From Sphingobium sp. TKS (lineage in GTDB: Bacteria > Pseudomonadota > Alphaproteobacteria > Sphingomonadales > Sphingomonadaceae), in the NCBI RefSeq assembly GCF_001563265.1, contig NZ_CP005086.1:131309-195308 (forward strand): a stretch of DNA of 64,000 bases, given 5' to 3'. Below are positions 60,682-64,000 of the stretch, piece after piece (the stretch's first letter is position 1; each line of letters starts with the position of its first letter). The notes below the pieces were generated by a model. It was not told the origin of the DNA. It did no database searches and was given only the letters and a program-made list of their open reading frames with translations. Both the position numbers and the translations under genes were made by a program.

Positions 60682-61415
60682 CAGCTTTTGATCCTCTCCA
60701 TCGCCTCTTCAAGAAAGGCACGCATCGGGGGAAGGGAGGTGCGAACATCCTTGTCGAACCGCCAAACCGGAACCCCGGCCTGAACCGCCTGACTATAATG
60801 CGCCCGGTCAGGAAGATGGGTCGCAAACAGATTGCGCCCGATCTTGGCTTTGAGTTCATCCAGCATCGCGAGCTGATTACGATCGTTGGCCTTCACCCGG
60901 TTGGCGACCAGCCCCGCAATCCGGATCGGGGTTCGGCGTCCCTTCTGATTGACGGTCTGGATCGAATTGGAAAGCTGTTTGGTGGAGTCTGGCCCGAACG
61001 GCCCCAGCTCCACCGGCACGATCAGATCATCGCAGACCATCAGCGCAGCGAAGTTGATCCAGCTCCAGGCGGGCGGCGTATCGATGACGCAATAATCATA
61101 AGCCTCCGACAGCGCGGGGAAATTGGCGCGGAATGCGGCAAGGGCTTTCCCATAGTCGGCATCATACTCGCCGGTCATACGGTTGGAGTAGATCGCACGT
61201 CCCTCCCCGACCGGCGTCTGGAAGCCATTCTCGAAAAGCTGCTTGCACGATCCCAGCTGCGCAAAATCGCGCAGCGCTGTTGAGGCATTACATTGCCGAT
61301 CGAGGTCGAGCACCAGAACACGATGGCCAGCATCGGCAAGGTGCCAGGCGAGATGGCAGGCGATGGTGGTCTTGCCCGCCCCGCCCTTCTCGATGTTCAC
61401 GGCGATCGTTTTCAT
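60681..61415 (-). CDS. parA: ParA-family partition ATPase
   Basis: This 244-residue Walker-type ATPase has a deviant Walker A EKGGAGKTT (residues 9-17), LVLDLDRQCNAS, and the later CVIDTPPAWSWINFAALMVCDDLIVPVELG. It has no extra N-terminal HTH, so it is a short ParA (type Ib-like). Its ATG overlaps the end of a small membrane-protein gene by ATGA. It moves plasmid copies over the nucleoid with ParB. Confidence 0.88.
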   Translation of the reverse strand: MKTIAVNIEKGGAGKTTIACHLAWHLADAGHRVLVLDLDRQCNASTALRDFAQLGSCKQLFENGFQTPVGEGRAIYSNRMTGEYDADYGKALAAFRANFPALSEAYDYCVIDTPPAWSWINFAALMVCDDLIVPVELGPFGPDSTKQLSNSIQTVNQKGRRTPIRIAGLVANRVKANDRNQLAMLDELKAKIGRNLFATHLPDRAHYSQAVQAGVPVWRFDKDVRTSLPPMRAFLEEAMERIKS

Positions 61416-61567
61416 CGCCGGTCATCCCACCAGGAGCGCCGGGCAAACCACCAGGTCTCCTCATCCTCATTAGGGGTGCGCCGCCCTGCCCCACCGTCAC
61501 GCTTCCCGAAAAATCCGAGCACGAAGATGACAAGGAAGACGAGGCCCGCTTCTGCAATGCCGCTCAT
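61412..61567 (-). CDS. Small single-pass membrane protein coupled to parA
   Basis: This 51-residue ORF begins MSGIAEAGLVFLVIFVLGFF, a membrane helix, followed by a charged and tryptophan-rich tail (EDEETWWFARRSWWDDRR). GGAGG sits 6 bases before ATG 61567, and its TGA overlaps the parA ATG (ATGA). The ribosome site and coupling argue that it is translated. No family is recognised; it might tether ParA or act as a tiny membrane regulator. Confidence 0.65.
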   Translation of the reverse strand: MSGIAEAGLVFLVIFVLGFFGKRDGGAGRRTPNEDEETWWFARRSWWDDRR

Positions 61568-61625
61568 ATCCTACCTCCACCATTTCCCAATTGGTCCTAC
61601 TCGCGATCGCTTGACCCAAGCAGAC

Positions 61626-61709
61626 GGCGGGCAGCGGTCCATCGAACCGCTGCCCGCCTGATTAAAGGCAATTGCCACGATCAGATGGGGCCGCTCCCAA
61701 GCGGCCCCA
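61626..61709. terminator. Two hairpins after ssb
   Basis: A perfect 13-bp stem, GGCGGGCAGCGGT (61626-61638) with ACCGCTGCCCGCC (61646-61658), and a 9-bp stem, TGGGGCCGC (61686-61694) with GCGGCCCCA (61701-61709), lie between the ssb stop and the small ORF. Neither is followed by a clear T-run. They may attenuate or end the ssb transcript. Confidence 0.4.
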
Positions 61710-61715
61710 CGCTTT

Positions 61716-62045
61716 CTAGCTGCTGGCCAGTTCGGCGTCGTTCGCCTTGGCCAGGATAGCAAAGCCGTCTGCGATGAGTTCGACCGTGTACCGCTTGCCT
61801 TCGGGGGCGTCGTAGGAATTTTGGCGGACCCGGCCCGCGATGTGAACCATGTCACCCTTCTCGGCCTTGGCGGCGCGTTCGATCAGCCGACCGAAGAGCG
61901 TCACCTCATTCCAGTGGGTGTCGGTGATCCACTCGCCATTATCCTGGCGGTTGTAGTTTGCGGCGACAGAGACCTTGGTGACCTTGTCGAGCTCCGCAAT
62001 CTTTCCGATGCGGCCGATGATGCGAAATTCAGCGATGTTCTGCAC
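61716..62045 (-). CDS. ssb: Single-stranded DNA-binding protein (OB fold)
   Basis: This 109-residue plasmid SSB has an OB-fold N-terminus NIAEFRIIGRIGKIAELDKVTKVSVAANYN, WNEVTLFGRLIERAAKAEKGDMVHIAGRVRQNSY, and ends without the usual acidic tail. Start GTG 62045 has GGAGG 8 bases upstream; GTG 62060 is also in frame. It probably coats the single strand during transfer or replication. Confidence 0.84.
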   Translation of the reverse strand: MQNIAEFRIIGRIGKIAELDKVTKVSVAANYNRQDNGEWITDTHWNEVTLFGRLIERAAKAEKGDMVHIAGRVRQNSYDAPEGKRYTVELIADGFAILAKANDAELASS

Positions 62046-62109
62046 TGGTTTAACCTCCACTCGATCAGGCTAATTCCTGATGGGGGTGACGAGGCAGCGG
62101 GGTTGACGG

Positions 62110-62178
62110 GATCAAGAGAAAAAACGGAGGGTCCACAACGTGGAAGCCGTAACCCCACGGGTGGTTATTCTCTTGATC
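62110..62178. repeat. Nested inverted repeats upstream of ssb
   Basis: GATCAAGAGAA (62110-62120) and TTCTCTTGATC (62168-62178) are exact reverse complements 47 bases apart, and shorter palindromes CCACAACGTGG and CCGTAACCCCACGG lie between them. The array is upstream of ssb in a gene-free stretch (62046-62578). It may be a regulatory or partition site; I saw no T-run. Confidence 0.5.
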
Positions 62179-62578
62179 TCATAGGCAGCACCGCAGCCCA
62201 GCTCCATGAAACAGGAATTTTCTGGTCGTGCAACAGAGGTTCAACCGGCTTAACCCGTTGAAAAGGCTTTTCATCTCGTCATACGGAAAGAGCGAGCGTT
62301 TGCACAGTCTCCACTCGACTTAGCCCCCCTCTCCTATAAGCAGTCAGGCATGAGGGGACGGATGCCACTGAGGAAGAGAATAGCTTCGCTCAGGCATGAA
62401 TCGATACCAGCTCACGGCTAACGCAGACAGTGTGGAATATGCACGGCCTCCGACCAACCCGCCCCGACATGCCGACCGATGGCAAAACTTGTTCAACGAT
62501 TTTTTACATTTGTGCCTCGCTTGGCCTATGGCCGTGCCAAACTGTAAGCAGTTGAGAACCGGGGTGTTGGGAGGCCAG

Positions 62579-63163
62579 ATGAGATCAAATGACTTGTACC
62601 ACGCCGGCGTTGCCGACGTTCGCGTTCCACCCGTCTCGTACCTCGCGACAAAATGCGATCCCAAGGCGGCGATTAATTCTACCGGCGTTATTTCAGTCAT
62701 CGGTCTGTTCCAGGTCAGCAGAATGGCTGAGGCGCTGACCGCGCTCGCCGTCGAGCATGTAAAATTCGACAGTCCGACTGAATTGCGCATTGAATCCGGT
62801 TTCTGTCTCGCTCAGCCATGGGACTTTGACACGATGGTGAGCGCAGTCCGTCAGCGACGTGATGATGGCACGCTTGGTCCCGTCGAAGCTGAGAGGATCA
62901 TCATGGCGGATATGCCAACCCTTTATCGGATCAGGATGGGTGAACATTCCGTATTTGCGGCCCGGCAAGCCGAAGACCCCTATCTCAAAGCCAAGATCGT
63001 GGGGGAGTTGCGATCGGTTTCACCCTCGAAGCCTTGGGCTGGGCCTGACTATAGTAAGATTGGCATGTTGGCGCCCGACATTGTGCAGATCCTGCAAACC
63101 TTGCGCGTCAGAATCATTGCGGCAAATTTGCTGACCGTTGCGGGTAACGACAACGAGCAATGA
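62579..63163 (+). CDS. Hypothetical protein
   Basis: This 194-residue protein is of unknown family. It has SRMAEALTALAVEHVKFDSP, CLAQPWDFDTMVSAVRQRRD and DYSKIGMLAPDIVQILQTLR. There is no signal or membrane segment. I choose ATG 62579 because GGGAGG lies 4 bases upstream; the frame continues to 62396 but the extra part looks non-coding. It lies next to the iteron region, so it may take part in replication control; this is only context. Confidence 0.5.
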   Translation: MRSNDLYHAGVADVRVPPVSYLATKCDPKAAINSTGVISVIGLFQVSRMAEALTALAVEHVKFDSPTELRIESGFCLAQPWDFDTMVSAVRQRRDDGTLGPVEAERIIMADMPTLYRIRMGEHSVFAARQAEDPYLKAKIVGELRSVSPSKPWAGPDYSKIGMLAPDIVQILQTLRVRIIAANLLTVAGNDNEQ

Positions 63164-63364
63164 CGTGGGATCAAGAAGGTCAGTGGCTCCTAAAGCGGCT
63201 TGGCTGCCAGAGGGTTTGCCTTTCCCTTTGCCTCCTGCTCCTTCCTTTACCACTGACGCTGCGAATGGGCGCTGCACTTGAGCGCTGCCTTTAAAATCAA
63301 AATTATCAAAGGCCCAAGCGGAGCGCGGGAGCTTCAAAGATTCCTTGATTCTAAGATTCAGAGG

Positions 63365-63400
63365 AAATTAACTGATATAAATCAATATGTTAATGTGCCT
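63365..63400. other. AT-rich stretch beside iterons
   Basis: This 36-base stretch is strongly AT-rich in a GC-rich plasmid and lies immediately before the first iteron. AT-rich DNA of this kind is where origin melting usually begins in iteron plasmids. It also contains a small TTAAC/GTTAA dyad. The role as an unwinding element is inferred from position. Confidence 0.55.
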
Positions 63401-63401
63401 C

Positions 63402-63961
63402 CATATGAGAAAGCGGGGGCTTATACGTGAGTTCTGGGGGGCGTCTATGCGAGGCATAGGGGGCATGAAGCTGAGCGATCGGGGGATTATGTGAGTTCTC
63501 GGGGGCCCATGCGAACGGACCAAAGAACGACCAGGAAACCGCTGATTCCGCGTCAAAAACGGCGTCTTGCGGAATTAATATCGGTTTCACGGATCCTTCT
63601 ATGTGAGTTTTCGGGGGCTTTGGAGGCGGTGACCGGTCTTTGTATGAGGAATTGGGGGGGGCGACCCTCCGCGCCAAATGGTTCCGGGAAGGAAAATTCG
63701 CTTGTGTTTATATGAGTGATTGGGGGTGTATCTGAAAAGATAGTAAAATCAACCATATACGTCCATGTTTATGTGAGCTGTGGGGGGTGTGGCAGCGGTG
63801 AGCTGAATATGAACGTCTTCCCGCATCCGCTCTCGCAAGATCTTTATATGAGTTTTTGGGGGGCTACGCTGCGACTCAGCTTGGCAGCGCGAGTCGCCGT
63901 CCTAGGCCGTATTTATCTTTATGTGAGCGATCGGGGGTGCGTTTATATGAGTAACCGGGGG
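63402..63961 (+). repeat. Iteron array, twelve copies (likely oriV)
   Basis: Twelve direct repeats fit TATRTGAGNNNNNGGGGG, with variation in the first half. They start at 63402, 63424, 63446, 63468, 63488, 63600, 63641, 63709, 63770, 63845, 63920 and 63944. The first five are spaced 20-22 bp, two helical turns, while later ones are more scattered. This is the pattern of Rep-binding iterons; the rep gene is probably just to the right of the window. Confidence 0.8.
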
Positions 63962-64000
63962 GATATTCTCATTATGAGAAACAAGTGATATGCAACTCAC

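Noticed and set aside
63402..63961. The repeated G-rich units as a CRISPR array
   Set aside because: Units are 18 bp, poorly conserved in the middle, with spacers of very uneven length (down to a few bases) and no cas genes; iterons fit better.

Overview
The window looks like part of a large conjugative plasmid from a high-GC alphaproteobacterium, most likely a sphingomonad (Sphingobium, Novosphingobium or Sphingomonas). The signs are a TonB receptor with the plug start EIIVTAQKRE, a Ros/MucR regulator, a VirB/VirD4-type transfer system with a MOBP-type relaxase, and a dense set of catabolic oxidoreductases. No ribosomal RNA, tRNA or CRISPR array was seen.

Region 1 (1-33.1 kb) is a catabolic island, almost all on the minus strand and tightly packed, often with ATGA or GTGA overlaps. 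It carries eight short-chain dehydrogenases, three crotonase-fold enzymes (one resembling 6-oxocamphor hydrolase), a GMC oxidoreductase, an acyl-CoA ligase, an SCP2-type thiolase, a TauD-type dioxygenase and two P450s. One P450 is followed by a Rieske-type ferredoxin and a diflavin reductase. A LeuCD/HMG-CoA-lyase/CaiB block, an APH/ecdysteroid-kinase-like protein and small accessory folds complete it. A LuxR-type regulator (plus strand, 17.3 kb) and a TonB receptor (30.7-33.1 kb) supply likely control and uptake. My reading is hydroxylation, alcohol oxidation, beta-diketone cleavage, CoA activation and beta-oxidation-like shortening of a terpenoid-like or alicyclic compound. The substrate is not identifiable from sequence.

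Region 2 (33.1-35.6 kb) is a junction. It holds unexplained ORF remnants, a 5'-truncated TauE/SafE permease, a serine recombinase with a TTG start, and several strong inverted repeats.

Region 3 (35.6-53.5 kb) is the transfer and regulatory backbone: a thermonuclease and a Toprim primase-like gene divergent from a complete virB1-B11/virD4 operon with an EexN-like lipoprotein, then a MucR variant with a histone-H1-like tail, a HIRAN protein and an HU protein.

Region 4 (53.5-64 kb) is maintenance and mobilisation: two DnaA boxes, an AbiE-like toxin-antitoxin pair, a lipoprotein esterase, a decayed RES gene, relaxase and MobC next to an RP4-like nic site, parAB with a 51-residue membrane ORF coupled to parA, ssb, and finally twelve 18-bp iterons beside an AT-rich stretch. 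The last is probably the vegetative origin, with the replication gene beyond the right edge.
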